Positions 1 through 12,604 of a stretch of 64,000 nucleotides of DNA are shown here, one piece after another (the first letter of the stretch is position 1; every line of letters begins with the position of its first letter). The notes under the pieces were generated by a model, which saw nothing but the letters and a program-made list of their open reading frames with translations, had not been told where the DNA came from and did no database searches. Both the position numbers and the translations under genes were made by a program. Origin of the DNA: Daphnia pulex (Eukaryota; Arthropoda; Branchiopoda; Diplostraca; Daphniidae). The DNA lies in assembly GCF_021134715.1 (NCBI RefSeq), contig NC_060020.1, positions 6,200,001 to 6,264,000 on the forward strand, written 5' to 3'.

Positions 1-293
1 GAAGGTTAATTGACGTTTTTATACATCTCCTGGAAACAATAAATTTCGACCTGATTGTTTTTGTGCCCTTTTTGTTTTGACTCGAGACCCTGCGGTTGGA
101 TTATGATACTCTTGAAAAAACCCCATAAAATGTTGTCGCTGGGTCGCGCCCTTGTCAGATTCTTTTCGTCTTATCTTTTGTTTTTCCGTCCACCTTTTTT
201 GTTTTGTTTTTGATTCTTTTGGAGAGTTGCCCCTGAATGTTTCTGCCATTGCCTTGGCCGTCAAATAAATTTCATTCTTTGGACAAATCACAG

Positions 294-3200
294 GTCTGGG
301 AAATGCTGCTGCTGGGCAAACTTGGATGGGACGTGTCGGGCGTGACGGCCTTTGACTTTGTCGACCACCTGATGGAGCGCCTCGATCTGTCGTCATCTTC
401 TTCCTCCTCTCCAGTCACAAACAGCAGCGGCCGTCATGTCCTCCAGTCGACGGGATCCGTCAGAGACAGCGCCACCGTTCTCCGCGCTCACGCCCTCACC
501 TACGTCAGCCTCTGCTGCACAGGTAAACATCCCAAACTTTTTATTCTCATCTCATCTTATGTTAGGGGGTCAATCAAAGTTCTTTTGCCGAGCGAAAATT
601 TTAAAAAGAATGTATCTACACGCTGCGGTGAACGAAGCAGATGATCCCGGCCGAACCAGCCCGAGCAGCTGTTTCATCTTTTATTTTTTCCCCTCTTCTC
701 TCTCTCTACTATTATTGTAATCATGAAAAAAGCGATCCATTCAAAGAGCGTTTCGTGTGGAACACACGCACCAATAGCGCAGCAGCAGACCCCCCCTTCC
801 CCCATTTTACATGGACAGATGTTTATACATTGGAGCTATTCGATGCCTCCACACAGCCCAGCAGTACTATACACATACAGTCAAGTATCCCCCCTCTCTC
901 TAGTTAAAGTTTCTGTTTGGGCCCCCCTCTCTCAATTTTTATTTTGTAATGGCAGACACACGAAATGTCTGTGCGTCTATACGTATTGATGGATCATAAC
1001 ATGCGAAAAAGAACTTTTGTGAGGGATCATGTTTTCAGGGTTCTCCTCATCTCTCAACCTTCAGTGTTGACTTTGGCAGATTGAATATTCAAATGAGCTT
1101 TTAATATTACAACGATGAGAAATTGCGCGAAACTCGAAAGAAAAAATCTGTCTGGCTGAAATTGATTGGTCAAGCGCAAACTTTTTTAAAAAATTGGGTT
1201 TTCTTGAAAAGAACATCCCATGCACCGTCTTTTTCTTCTTCTTGTTTGTATTTTTGTTTGCGCAATGGAAGCAATCAACCGACAAAGTTGAATAAGAGCG
1301 CACACACACCACCTGTCAAACGCGCAACCGAATAGTAAGAAAAGAAAAATTCGCTTTTTTTAAGTTTGCGCTTGGTGAGGTTCTATAGAGAGGTCAAGAG
1401 ATGTTGTGTAGGTGTAGGATAAGAAACCAGAGGCCCCAGCAGCGGCGGAAATGCCACATTAGCGTTGAGGCGCCGCTTCTTCTTCTTCTTCTCCCGCGGT
1501 CATACGAGCTCGGGCCCTCCCAAGAAAGTATGCTTCACTTGTTTATTTGTTCTCTTCTTCTTCTTCTTCTTTTTGGTCCCTCACATTCCAGCCAACTAAT
1601 TTGCCTTGTCTCTCTCTCTCCCCCTCCTATTCTTTTTGCTCACACAAGTCTCTTGATCATGTTATGGCCCCAAGAAAAGTAATAGGCCTATGTGGGGGGA
1701 AAAGAAGAAGTAGGAGGAGCCCCTATAGACCCATCTGTGAGGATGTACATAGGCCTCTGGTGGTTTTCATTCATTGTTTTTTTTTTAATCTTTTTGGCCA
1801 GGGATTTTTTATTTTTCTTGTTGTTTTGTGAATGGAAGAAAACAAAACTTGGAAGAAAAAAGTTGTGAGCGCCTCGATGATTACAGAACCGTAGGCCTGA
1901 TGATGATAATAATAACAACATGAGGGGTCCCTATCAAATACAAAAGGCCGACCAACTCAGACACTCCCCACAATCGGACAAACGAACGCGATCGTTTCAA
2001 TGGAATGTCTTGATGCTCCCAATAGATGCGGGCTCTTCCTCCCTTTGTATTCAAATGTACGGCCTTCTATATTTACTTTTGATTATCATTATGACACGCC
2101 TGTAGGATCTATATATTTCTCTCTGATTTTTACAATCGTCCCGTTGGCTTTCAACATTCCACAACTCAAAAAAATTTCTCTCATGTCTGACCGGGAAAAA
2201 TGTCCCGAAGGATGCTGGATCATTCCCCCTCCATGCGAGAGAGAACAAGACGATCCGGATTTTCGTTTGTTATTATGATATTCTTCTTTCTGGGTTGCAT
2301 CGTTCGGCGGGGGTAAGAAAGAGAAGAAGAGGAATGATGATGGTGGTAAAAGAAGAAGAAGATGGAAAGAGGCCAAAGGAAAGAAGAAGAAGAAAAAAAA
2401 AGAAACGTGAAACTCGTGGAGGATATCTTCTTCTTTTGATCGGCCTCGACGTTGAAAGAAGAAGGTCTTGAGGGGGGGAAGAAGAAGAAGAAAAAAAGGG
2501 AACTTTGGAATGCTTTGAGGGGGTACACCATAAGAAGAAGAAGACCCAAGGATTTTTTTCTCCTCTGAGCCCAATGAACTCAGCAGGTTTCTGTTTTGGT
2601 GGCCCCCCTTTTTCCCTTGTACATATCGGCTTCGACACTTTGCCCCAATCATGGCCGCCTGTATAATTGTTCCAGTTTCCAGTTGTTGTTTTCTTGTGTA
2701 AATGATGGAGAGTTAGGAAAAACGGTTTTCCACCAAATCTAAAAAAACCCCTTTTGAAGAAAATTGGGGTAGAATCTGTTGTGGGACGAATGTGTCAAGA
2801 AAAGAACAAAAACACACCCTCTCCCGAGTTTTCTCAACGGTTCACACACACGGAGAGCAGATGCAAACCAGTAACAAGACCAGTCAACACAATTGATTGC
2901 GACACGAATAATCTTCGGGAAGAGAAAAATCAGTTGGAGGAATAAAAGAGAAAAGGGGTTGGTTCAATCGTGCGGTCTTGTGTCTCTGATGACAAGGAAA
3001 ATTGAAAAGGGGGAAGTAGAAAAAAAAATAGATGGGGGGAGAGAAATTTTGTTCTTCCGGCTTTGTTATATAATAGGGTCCTGTGTCGTAACGTTTTTCT
3101 TACACACATCCTGTGTCTCGCCCTCCCCGAGGGGGGGTTCTTCCTTGCGATCCTTCTTTTCTTTTTGGGAAGAATAAATGTGTATTCTCTATTGTGTGTT

Positions 3201-6009
3201 TTTGGGGGATTATGTTATCGGCCGCGACGCCAGGCGTCGTCGTCGTTAACAAAAGAGGACTTTTCTTCGGCTTGCCAAAAAAAGGAAGGAAACAGCTGAT
3301 GCGCACGCCGGATCCTTTTTAAAAATGGGGTGACTGGGCGTCTTGAGGAGGACGAAAATTTTTACCAAGGGGCAGATGTCATCGTCGTCGTCGATTCTAT
3401 AGAAACCACTTTTGCAGACGTCGTCTTGTTTTTCTTGGGAGAGGGGGGAAGTGACGACAATGGCGTCCGTTGACGCAACACCTGGACGGCTAGGGGAAGG
3501 AAGAAGGTGGTCACCTTTTTATTCACGGTAACACAATCGACAATATCTCGTAAGAAAATAATACTCGTTTTTCAAGGAGAGAAAAGTGGGGCACGTGCCG
3601 CTTTGGCTCTTTTGCGCTCAAATTGTGTTTCTATTTGCGGCAGATGTGATGACGGCCAACGGCGACAAGGTGCAATCTGAGACTCTTTGATCTAATCAGA
3701 CTTGGTTTAGGTTTAGCCTCTGGTGGTTTTAAAATAGAAAAACTCGCTGGCTTTTGTGATTGGGAAATTGATTTGAATGTTGAAGATGAAAATCAGGACG
3801 GGGTCCGATGAAAGTTGGTTTTACTTCTAGCTGCTCAATTATTATTACCTTTCAAAAAGTGGGTAGTAGTTTATATTTTTTATTATTATTATTATTATTC
3901 TTTGGTTGGAGCAACTGGAATTTAGTTGACTTCAAGGTTTCCGGTCCGATTTCTTTTTTCTAGTCCATATAAATATTACCCAAGTTGGGGAAAAGAAGGT
4001 CAAGATCCCATTCAAAAACACCCGAAATGGAAAATTCAGCTACGCTCGCTACCCATCTGGTCCCTGTCTCTTTACCCTCGACCGCCAAGGGTTCCGTATC
4101 GTCTTGGAAGCTAGAAGAAGAAAAAAAAAACGTATTTATATCTTGTTAAAGTCGAGCGCATGTCGTAACTCGCCCTTTGGTGTCGTGTAACCTTTCCTTT
4201 CTCTAAATTAAAAAATAAAACGACTGTGCTGGTGGTGTTTTATCCCTCGAGGAGGAAAGGAAAGAAGAAAAAAAAAAAGGCAATCTCGAAAAGGAAGCCA
4301 GAAACTATTAACTCTTCACAAGAATTTCCATTAAAAAACCCTCATTTTCTTAAATGAGTAAATTTTCAAACAACTCTTTTTTTTTTCAACACAAAAGCCG
4401 CGCTGAAACACAAAGTTTTGTGAAAGGGAATTTGAATATTTTTGAATAGGGAAGTTGCGTGTTTGTTTCTTTATTTTTTTCTTCCCGGTCGTTTCCGGAT
4501 CGAAGTGGATGGCGAGTCAGACGTGCGTTGAACTCTTTTTCCAGAAAACTGTTCATTTCTTAATTATTTTGACGCAGAAAGGGAAACAAAACAAAATCAG
4601 TAGCGGATTCAACTCGTTTTGTTTTATTATTATTTGAAGGTTCTTGTTTGGGTTTTTTGGGTCAAGAAAAAAACAAAGAGAATAAATTAACTTTTTTGAA
4701 AGTTTGTTTGTTTTTTTGCTGGACTCGAATGAAGTGATTACTTCCTTTTTTCATTTATTAAACAATTGAAATGACATGATGATAATATTCATCAGCCTCT
4801 CACCTGCCTCTCTGTCCGTCTGCTCTGATGTGACGTGCGTTTTCTATTGGCTTCCAAACCGACACCTGGGTGCAAGCGTGTGCGCTGCTCGTTCATAAAA
4901 ATACCCCTCCTCTTACCATTCCCCCCACCCTCCCTCGGATCTAATCAAATCCAACACATACAGAAAAATAACATCAAAATTGTGTCTATAAGGCGACAGT
5001 GAGGGGATGTGTCGCCATTTTTAAAGGTCCCCCCTCATCCATCCATCCATCCATCCACACACGCGCCCATAACACCCACAACACACACACATAGCGGAAA
5101 CTTGGGTTGCACCTGGATCCTCTCCTGGGCTGGCTGGCTGCTGGAGCCGCTTTCCATTGTATTGCAGCTATAGGGTGTAGATGGGGCCATGGGTTATACA
5201 AGCTTCTTCTTTCTTTCTTTTCTTTTCGTTTGTTTAAAATGCTTGGCAGTGGCTTGGCAAAAGAAACGAGATCAGCCACTCCCGTGTGTTAGACGGCCAT
5301 TTTTAAAAGGCCAAAAAACCTTCCGGTATATATATTCCCTCTCGCAACAGCTGTCATAGTAGTAGTAGTAGACGTAGTATTATATTGGAAGATCAAAAGG
5401 AATATCAAAACCACTATAGACATTTTTCTTTTTACTTCCTCTCCCCCCCCCCCTCTTGTATTCTTTTGCGCAACCAGATCGGATGTATGACATCCTTCCC
5501 CCCTTATTTTTTTTTCTTTATAGATAGATTTTGGAATAAGAAGAAAAAAAAGAGACTGGATTTATTCGGTTCAATCTGTTTCCAATTTTTTAACTGGATT
5601 TTCTCTTTCTTTTCTTTATTTAGAAACGGATTACATGAGAGTACGTCCGTCTTTGATCGCTGCGGCTTCCATTTCGGCGGCCATCAACCGACTGGGTCTC
5701 ACGACCTCTTCGTCAACCATCGACCCTTCGTGTGAGGAGCGTCTCCTAGCCGATTTGGTGGCCACCGATGCTCATCAGTTAGCCAGCTTGGTCCGGACTG
5801 TCGAATCCCTCATGGCCGCCCAGTTGGCCTCTGTTCAACAGCAACAACAAGACCACCACCTCCAACAACAGCAACAACAACAGCAGCAGCAGCAACAACA
5901 ACAACAACTTCCTCACGTAAAAAACAGTAAAATGCAGACGGCGACGAGTAGTTGGGAATTGGACGTTCAGCCGGAAACCCCCACCGACATCCAGGATATC
6001 CACTTTTAA
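294..6009 (+). CDS. CycD: Cyclin D, C-terminal two exons (partial, 5' part off window)
   Basis: G1 cyclin that activates CDK4/6 for Rb phosphorylation and S-phase entry. Two exons are in the window: 294-522 (after a cag acceptor, before a gtaaac donor) and 5624-6009 (after a ttatttag acceptor, ending in taa). Joined in phase they give the second cyclin fold. KLGWDVSGVTAFDFVDHL corresponds to the KLKWNLAAMTPHDFIEH segment of D cyclins, and PSLIAAASISAAINRL to the PSMVAAGSVVAAVQGL helix. The protein ends in TPTDIQDIHF, closely matching the TPTDVRDVDI tail of cyclin D1. Between fold and tail lie glutamine runs of 5 and 15, and the first exon carries a serine run of 7 that lengthens a loop. The N-terminal cyclin box and the promoter are outside the window. 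Confidence is high for family and exon borders. Confidence 0.95.
2315..2550. repeat. Polypurine (GAA/AAG)-rich tract in cyclin D intron
   Basis: About 230 bp in which the + strand is dominated by AAG/GAA triplets interrupted by short mixed stretches. Minus-strand reading frames here are runs of Phe, Ser, Leu and Pro created by this composition, not genes. Long purine-only strands of this kind can form triplex DNA; that is a general property, not something shown here. Confidence 0.7.
3880..3899. repeat. (TAT)n microsatellite
   Basis: Six to seven uninterrupted TAT/ATT units inside the cyclin D intron. Confidence 0.85.
5036..5057. repeat. (CATC)n microsatellite
   Basis: About five CATC units inside the cyclin D intron. 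Confidence 0.85.
5836..5910 (+). repeat. CAA/CAG repeat coding for polyglutamine in cyclin D
   Basis: Mixed CAA/CAG codons encode five glutamines, a DHHL spacer and fifteen more glutamines. The codon mix makes the tract less prone to slippage than a pure CAG run. It lies in the linker between the second cyclin fold and the C-terminal phosphodegron, where vertebrate D cyclins have a short acidic run instead. Confidence 0.9.
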
Positions 6010-7500
6010 AATGATCCATTACGCAGGACACAAAAATAAGAAACGCTAAATCTTCATCACAACAACCCTTTCTACCCCCCAAAACAAAAACACCTGAATA
6101 CTTAAATAATAATTCAATTTTAAAAAATAGAGGATGAAAGACACAACAAAAACTTTGTCCGACGACTGAGACAGTATTACCTGATGAGCCGTTCATTTTA
6201 ATTAAATTTAAATTCCTAGTTTCTTTTTTTAATTATTATTAGAAAAAAAAGTATTGAAATAACCACACAAAAAAAAATTAAAATATCCTATATCACACAA
6301 AAACGTTTATGGCTCAAAAGTGTCATGTACAGATATAATAATAAGCTTTTTTTTTATTTTTTTAAAATTAATTTTAAGGAAAAATAGTATTTAAACTGGA
6401 ATTTTTTTAATAAAATAAAAATTAAAAAAAGATAAAAACCAAACAAAAAAAAAATATTTTTTTTTGCCATAGAATTTTAAAAAAGTGAATCCCACCCGAA
6501 TAATCCTTACCCCTCCAAATAAAATGTTTACAATGTAATTCCCAAAACAGTTCAAACAGTGCTTCGAGAGTGTGCCCCCTTAACGTTTTCTTTCTCCTTT
6601 TACTGCTGATGTTTGATTGATTTCCTTTTTTCCGTATATAACCATTTATAGACACACATCCCGTCTCCACTGCCCCCAAGCTGGTTTCTCTGTCATAAGT
6701 TTAAAAAAAAAACTCTGTTGAAGAAAAACAAACAAAATACCTCGTCGCCCCTCCACTTATCAAACCACACGTCAATTTCAAGTAGTTTCTAAGTTTTTTT
6801 TACCCCATGTCTAGTCGATTCGTCATCACTACACAGCAAACCTACACCGCAAACTCCCATTTATTTTATGTGTACCAAGCCGTGAAAGAACGTAGAAAAA
6901 GAACAAAAAATGTGTTTTCTTTTTTAAAAACCTCATGATTTCCCTTCCCTGTCCCGATGATTAATATCGAATCATTTTGTTTGTCAAACCGCCTAATTTT
7001 ATTTCACTTTTTTTTTTATTATTTTAATCCGTTTTTTTATCCACTGCTGCGCCCCATTTGTTCCAATGTTCAATTTATTCATCGCAGTAAATTTATTCAA
7101 AAAAATAGGGGGGAAACGTGTCATATCATTTTGTAATGGAACACACTGTGGCCCCAATGCGTGTTTTTCTCTATTATGAAGAAAGAAGAAGAAAAAAGTT
7201 AAAAAAACCAACAAAAAAACAAAACAAAAGTTGTTGTAAATACACAAATCAAAATTTTTCCACAAAAAATGTGAACGGTTTTCCTTGTTTCTTTATTTCG
7301 TTCAGAATAAGAACAAACGACAACATTCCGTTAGATTTTTTTCCAGAGAGATATTCCAACATTTTCATTCAAAAAAAGTGTACGGGTTCATCCATCACGC
7401 AGTTTGTGCTCTACTAAACCAGAGGGGATAAAAAGCATCCAGAGACATTAAAGAGAAATAAGCTATATTTTAAGAAATATATGTATACATGTATACCAAG
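6010..7500 (+). other. Cyclin D 3' untranslated region (extent uncertain)
   Basis: Very AT-rich sequence following the cyclin D stop, with several AATAAA-like hexamers (for example near 6410) and homopolymer A/T runs. A TGTAAATA site at 7235-7242 matches the Pumilio core UGUANAUA. Which poly(A) site is used cannot be told from sequence, so the right boundary is a guess. Confidence 0.45.
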
Positions 7501-10500
7501 GATGAGCGTTATATTTTGTCGGCACTGTTTTTACTCTTTTTGTCTCAAGACCTCCTGGTGACTATTTTTTTATTTCCTTTTTGATGTATTTTCCTTCTTT
7601 TCCCCAAAAATATTGTCGACCTGTTTTTATTATTTTCCATCTTTTTTAATACCTTTTTTTCGGTTTTTTATTGTCTACTGTAGCGGAGAATGAAATGGTA
7701 AATGATAGAACTGGAAATCTCGGCTGACACCCCCACTCTCTTTTCGCCTTATTCTTATAGTCGAAATGATCCGCGGAGCTGCTCGAGAATCAAAATCGTC
7801 CAAGCAAAATGGAGAAAAAATAAAGCGCAACGGTCGTGGTCGAAAGCCCATTCACAGCTGTCAATTGTTTTCCTTCAGAAGGACTGATGGAGGGACCCAC
7901 CAGAGGCGGTTTATTTCAATGAAAAATCATCAGACGGCGGGATTGAGCCGTTGTGTCAAATTCTTCACGCCATCGTCAGCCTATCGTGACCGTAAACAAT
8001 ATAATGGATCTATTTATAATCTACATCATAATAATAAGTTTGAGAAAAAGAGCGCTGGGGGATTTTTCAATCAAAGGAGAACCACAAGGACGGCAACAAT
8101 GTACGATTTTCTATTTACATAATGTAAAAATTCTCGACAGTTATTCTTCAATCAATAGACATTCTTTTCCTTCCTTCCTTATTCAGTGGGAGACAATGAG
8201 GTGTGCAGCAGGAGCCCGCACAGCTTTAATGAATATAACAGCAGCAAAGGTCCGAGTATTTGTTAAAAAAAGCTAGGACTTTCTTCGTTCCAGAAATTGT
8301 TGTTAAAATTCGAGTCATGATCATTTCATTACGCGACCAGTAGGGCAATAATGCCATTCAGGAAACACAACAAAAAGCTTTAAAAAAGAAAAACGCAATC
8401 AATGAAAGTAGGTAAGAGACCTTCGTCTAGACCCAACAGAAATTATAGGAGAAAAGAACTTTTCCTTTTATTATTATATAGTTTTGGCCCCACAGAGATT
8501 TCGGTTGTTGTTCACTTAATTGAATTTGAAAATTTCTGTTTACCTCCCACCACTAAAAATTCTCCCCCACTTCGCGCTGCTCTAAAGTTCGTTTGAAATC
8601 GTTTCCCAGAAATCTTTTATTTATTCCCCTTTTATTTTTTCACACACACAGCTAAGCACTTTATGTTTATTACGTAAATGGGTATATCACTTATCGCGCT
8701 TGCGGACGAATCGGCGTCTTTGGTTACGTACGCAGCCCAACACATTTTGGACAAAAAATTTTCAGCAGCTGATATGAAATGTCGACCCCAATATTATCTG
8801 TGTGTGTTTTATTATTATTTCTTATATTTACGACGAACGTTGCGAAATAAATCGCTTCCAAGGACGGCCATAGGGTCCCATTTGTGGCTGGACAGAACGG
8901 TCTAAAAGTCTTTTCGACGGAGATCAGAAACGGTAATCAGATCCCTATAATATCGCCCACCTAATCCAAGCACGAACGGTATTTATCGCACATTTTCAGT
9001 TGTTAAAAATCAAACACTTTGTCGCTGCATACTCTGGACTTTTGGAAAACTGTGTAGGTGCACACACATATACACCAACAATAATCTCCACAGGACAACC
9101 GCACAGTATTTTGGCCGGGATCGAATTCCTGTTGTATCGGCGTTTCGCGGCGGACAAGGTCAAGACATTCTTCCATCGTCTTGTGTGTACAATGTCAACA
9201 ACATCAAGGAGCTCTCCTCTCTATGCGGATTGAATAGAAAATATATGTTGTATACATTAGATAAAAAGGTATTCTGAATATAAAGATACTACAGAATGGC
9301 CTCATGCTGTCGACAGCCATCGCTGCTGTTGCTGCGCTCTCCAAGACAGAGAGAAAGATGCAAAAGAATCTACTGCCGGTCTGAAGCTTTTGTGCTGGCA
9401 GAGCTCACGACTGCTGTATCCTTTTTGGCGATAAGGAATGCAATTGTGTCGGTTAGGTTCCCCTGCTGTTGAGCCCGTCTTATATACAACACAACGAACG
9501 TCAAGCGGCGCTGCATAATAATGACGGGTGCGAAATGCAACTAAATGAAAGGCCTCGACTATTTATGCGAATACTTTGACTATATTCAATTCCCACCGTG
9601 CAAATAATCATATAAATACCCGTGTAATACCCCCGTGTTATACGGTCACCTCCGCCCACATCTTGGTGAAATCGAAAGGTGTCATTCTTCGCACAAAGTT
9701 TCGCTTCGGTTCACATCGCAAATGGTGGGATTTTAACCTTCACCGTAGTCGACGGCGGTCCTTTTGTTTTGTTTTTTTTTAAGGGAAGAACCGAGACTAC
9801 ATGCAAAGAATAAAAGATTTGCGTGTGTGTCACAATGGTTGAAAACGCATTCGAGCAAATAGTCCTTGACAACGTACGTTACAAGGTTGACGGCGGCGGG
9901 ATCCAAAATTGGCGCTGTGGTTCTAAAAATAAACGTCAAGCAATGTCTCACGTGAGTTATTTATCGTTGTCTTATGAATAGATTGCGTCCTCCGATTTCC
10001 GCATGCATAATAAAAACCACCCGTTCTCGTTCTGGCCTGGTCCTGGCGCATTTCGTTCAAAGATGGTGTAGCGAAATGTTGGTCAATCCGACTGACAGAT
10101 GACACCACCTACTAGAGGGAAAATGATAAACAATGGAGAGCCATCTATTGGATTTCGATTGGCAACTGGTTGCCCCCTCTTTAGCGGGCCGTGGGAAATC
10201 GAATTGGAATTCCATGTGCCCAGCAAGTGTACACAACACAGAAGGGGGACAAGTGACAAACAAACAAGTGACCAAGAATCTGTGGTTTGTGTTTGTTTAT
10301 CTCTCCTAGCACAGGTACTTTTCATTTTTCTTTATTCAGTGCACAAGTCTTCTTAATCCCTCCACGTGTGGTATATTGTGTCTGTCTCTGAATGTCGTGG
10401 CCACTTACTGGGTTAAACAAATAATAACGACGAGACTTGAATGATGGGAGAAACTCGAATGACCGAGTTTTGGTTAATGTCTCTTAAGGTTTTGGGGGGT

Positions 10501-12290
10501 ACAACATGTCCTTTCTCTTCAACATTTTTGTGAGGGTAGGTCTTAAATTCTTGCCCCCTGCAGAGAACATATGTGTGGTTTCAAGTGAATTACGATAAGT
10601 CTTGCATCATTAGTTGAATAGCATGCCAAAAAGCTCATCATCAATTGAAGTTTCATGTCAGTTTGGTGGAAGGAGAAGACCCCCTCATAGCCCCAAATTT
10701 GGTTGTAATACTAGAAGTGTTGAAAGGAGAGTCTCTTCTGGTGCCGTTGGAAGTCACAAAGCACCTGGCAACTTGTAGCAGACCTCTTGCTCCGTTCTCT
10801 GTGTGCAGATATGCAGTTACACAACATGAGAGATGCCAACAGAGACTCTCTTGCAAGCAGATTTCTCTCTATCTATGTGTGCTGGAATTGCTCTCCTCGT
10901 TCCTTTTTTCTTTCCAGTTGGACTCTTTCATCTCCCGCCCTGGGGGCAATCGGCGTGCGTGCGTGTAGGCTTTCTCGTCCCGACCGCAGTCAGGAAAAAC
11001 GAGATCCATTTCTCATCTGTCAGCGTACTCGCCGGGCTTTGTTTGACCTGCCCGATGACCTGCTCTTCTCTCTATATCCCCCACTTGGTTTCCCACCACC
11101 ACCAGCACCACCACATTCCTCGCATTGAAGAAACTCAAATTCGAGATAGGGGGGGGGGGGGAAATCGTCTCAACACTTTAAATGGGCCTCGTGAATTGCT
11201 CGTTAAATCGGCATCCGCACCGTGTGCGTTGTATTGTATCATAACCCCCCGGTTGATGTAGTAGGCATTCTCCTGTCTGGGTCCCTTTTGTTTCTTTGTG
11301 TCCGCGCCAATCTGTTTGACGATGACAGCCCCTGGTGTGATAAGCCTTGTAGGGTCATGCTCCCGGTGGTTGCTGACGGTTGATTGGTGTTTGCTGTCCG
11401 CTGGGGCTCATTGTTGACTCTTTTGGCCAGCACGCAGACCGTTTATTGTTGTTACTTTGATGGCAGAGACCCGTGAATGGTGATGGTGTACCTATCCGTT
11501 TCTCGTCCTACAAATTAGTCCCGAACGACACACGCACGTCAAGCGACTCGTTTGACGGGAAAAGACCGCGCTCTTGTTTTCTCTTCTTTTTTTGTTTTCA
11601 CCGCTGCACGAAAACAACAACCGTCAGTCAAAGCAAACAAGATCTCGGTGTGTTGATTGAGAACAACGTGTGTTGCACGGTCGGACAGATCAACAACCCA
11701 CAAGATAGAGGTGTGTCCCAAAATGAATTTGCGCCTCTGGTGAAAGCGCAGCTTCTTCTTCTGCCGCCTCGAATCTGAGAAAAATGTTAATGGGTAATCC
11801 TCTCGCCTTGATTCGGAGCGTCGTGACTATATTTGGTGATTGGGCGGTAGAAATGTGCGCGCGTAATTTCAAGGTATATACTTCGTTTGAAAAAAAAAAA
11901 TCCTTTGGCGCCAAGAGAAACAAATGAAATGCTGTCGTCATTCACTCGGATGTGGCATCTCTCTCACTTTTTCCCTCCTTTTTTTTAAATTTCAAGACAA
12001 TTTTTTTGAAGGATTCCTCCTTTTTTATTTTTATACTTCCTTATCTGATTTTCTGTCATATTTGTCTTTCAAGGATCGCGTGCCGCCTGGCTTTAATTCC
12101 GATTGATTCGTCATCGTTCAAAAAAGAAGAAAAAGAAAGAGGAACGCAGGCCATCTAGCGGTTCTCCGGGACGACGACCAAAGACCCGGATTTTTTTTTT
12201 GGGCTGGAGCAAGTAACTAACGCTGTGGTAGTAGGGATTGGCTGGCTTGGTTCTCATACGTCCTGGAGCCGCGGCGGAGCTAGGACTAGC
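7500..12290. other. Spacer between cyclin D and laminin beta; no gene recognised
   Basis: I find no reading frame with a family signature or a convincing exon chain here on either strand. There is a run of 13 G at 11149-11161. The right part presumably carries LanB1 control sequence, since the laminin start codon is at 12605 and a possible initiator (GCAGTCTCTC) lies near 12290. Confidence 0.5.
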
Positions 12291-12604
12291 AGTCTCTCTC
12301 CGACCGCAACGTAAAACGCGAAAAAATTTATCGCGAAAAAAGATAACAAAACAAAACGAGCCGGCGTGAACTTGTGTTTCCGTGTTTTTAATTTTCCCGG
12401 AGAAAAGAAAAGAATCCGAAGTTTATATTCGATTGAGGTTGGAATTTCCAGTCAAAAGTCCCAGCAGTGGTACAAGAAAAAAGAAGAAAAAAGTCGCGAA
12501 ATTACTGCTCCTTCCCCGATCCGGATGGATAGTCACGTCAGTGGATCTAATAAGAATTGAATAGAAAAAAAAAAAGATCCACCTCTACTCATCGTAGATT
12601 AGAC

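Larger units (their letters stand above)
523..5623 (+). other. Cyclin D 5.1-kb intron
   Basis: Intron between the last two cyclin D coding exons, much longer than the 60-400 bp introns usual elsewhere in the window. It is rich in strand-biased purine/pyrimidine tracts: CT-rich around 1480-1640 and GAA/AAG-rich around 2315-2550. It also holds a (TAT)n run near 3880-3899 and a (CATC)n run near 5036-5057. Open frames inside it are low-complexity and none shows a protein family, so I see no nested gene. Confidence 0.8.

Noticed and set aside
2089-2652. 187-codon minus-strand frame in the cyclin D intron
   Set aside because: Low-complexity Phe/Ser/Pro runs from a polypurine tract.
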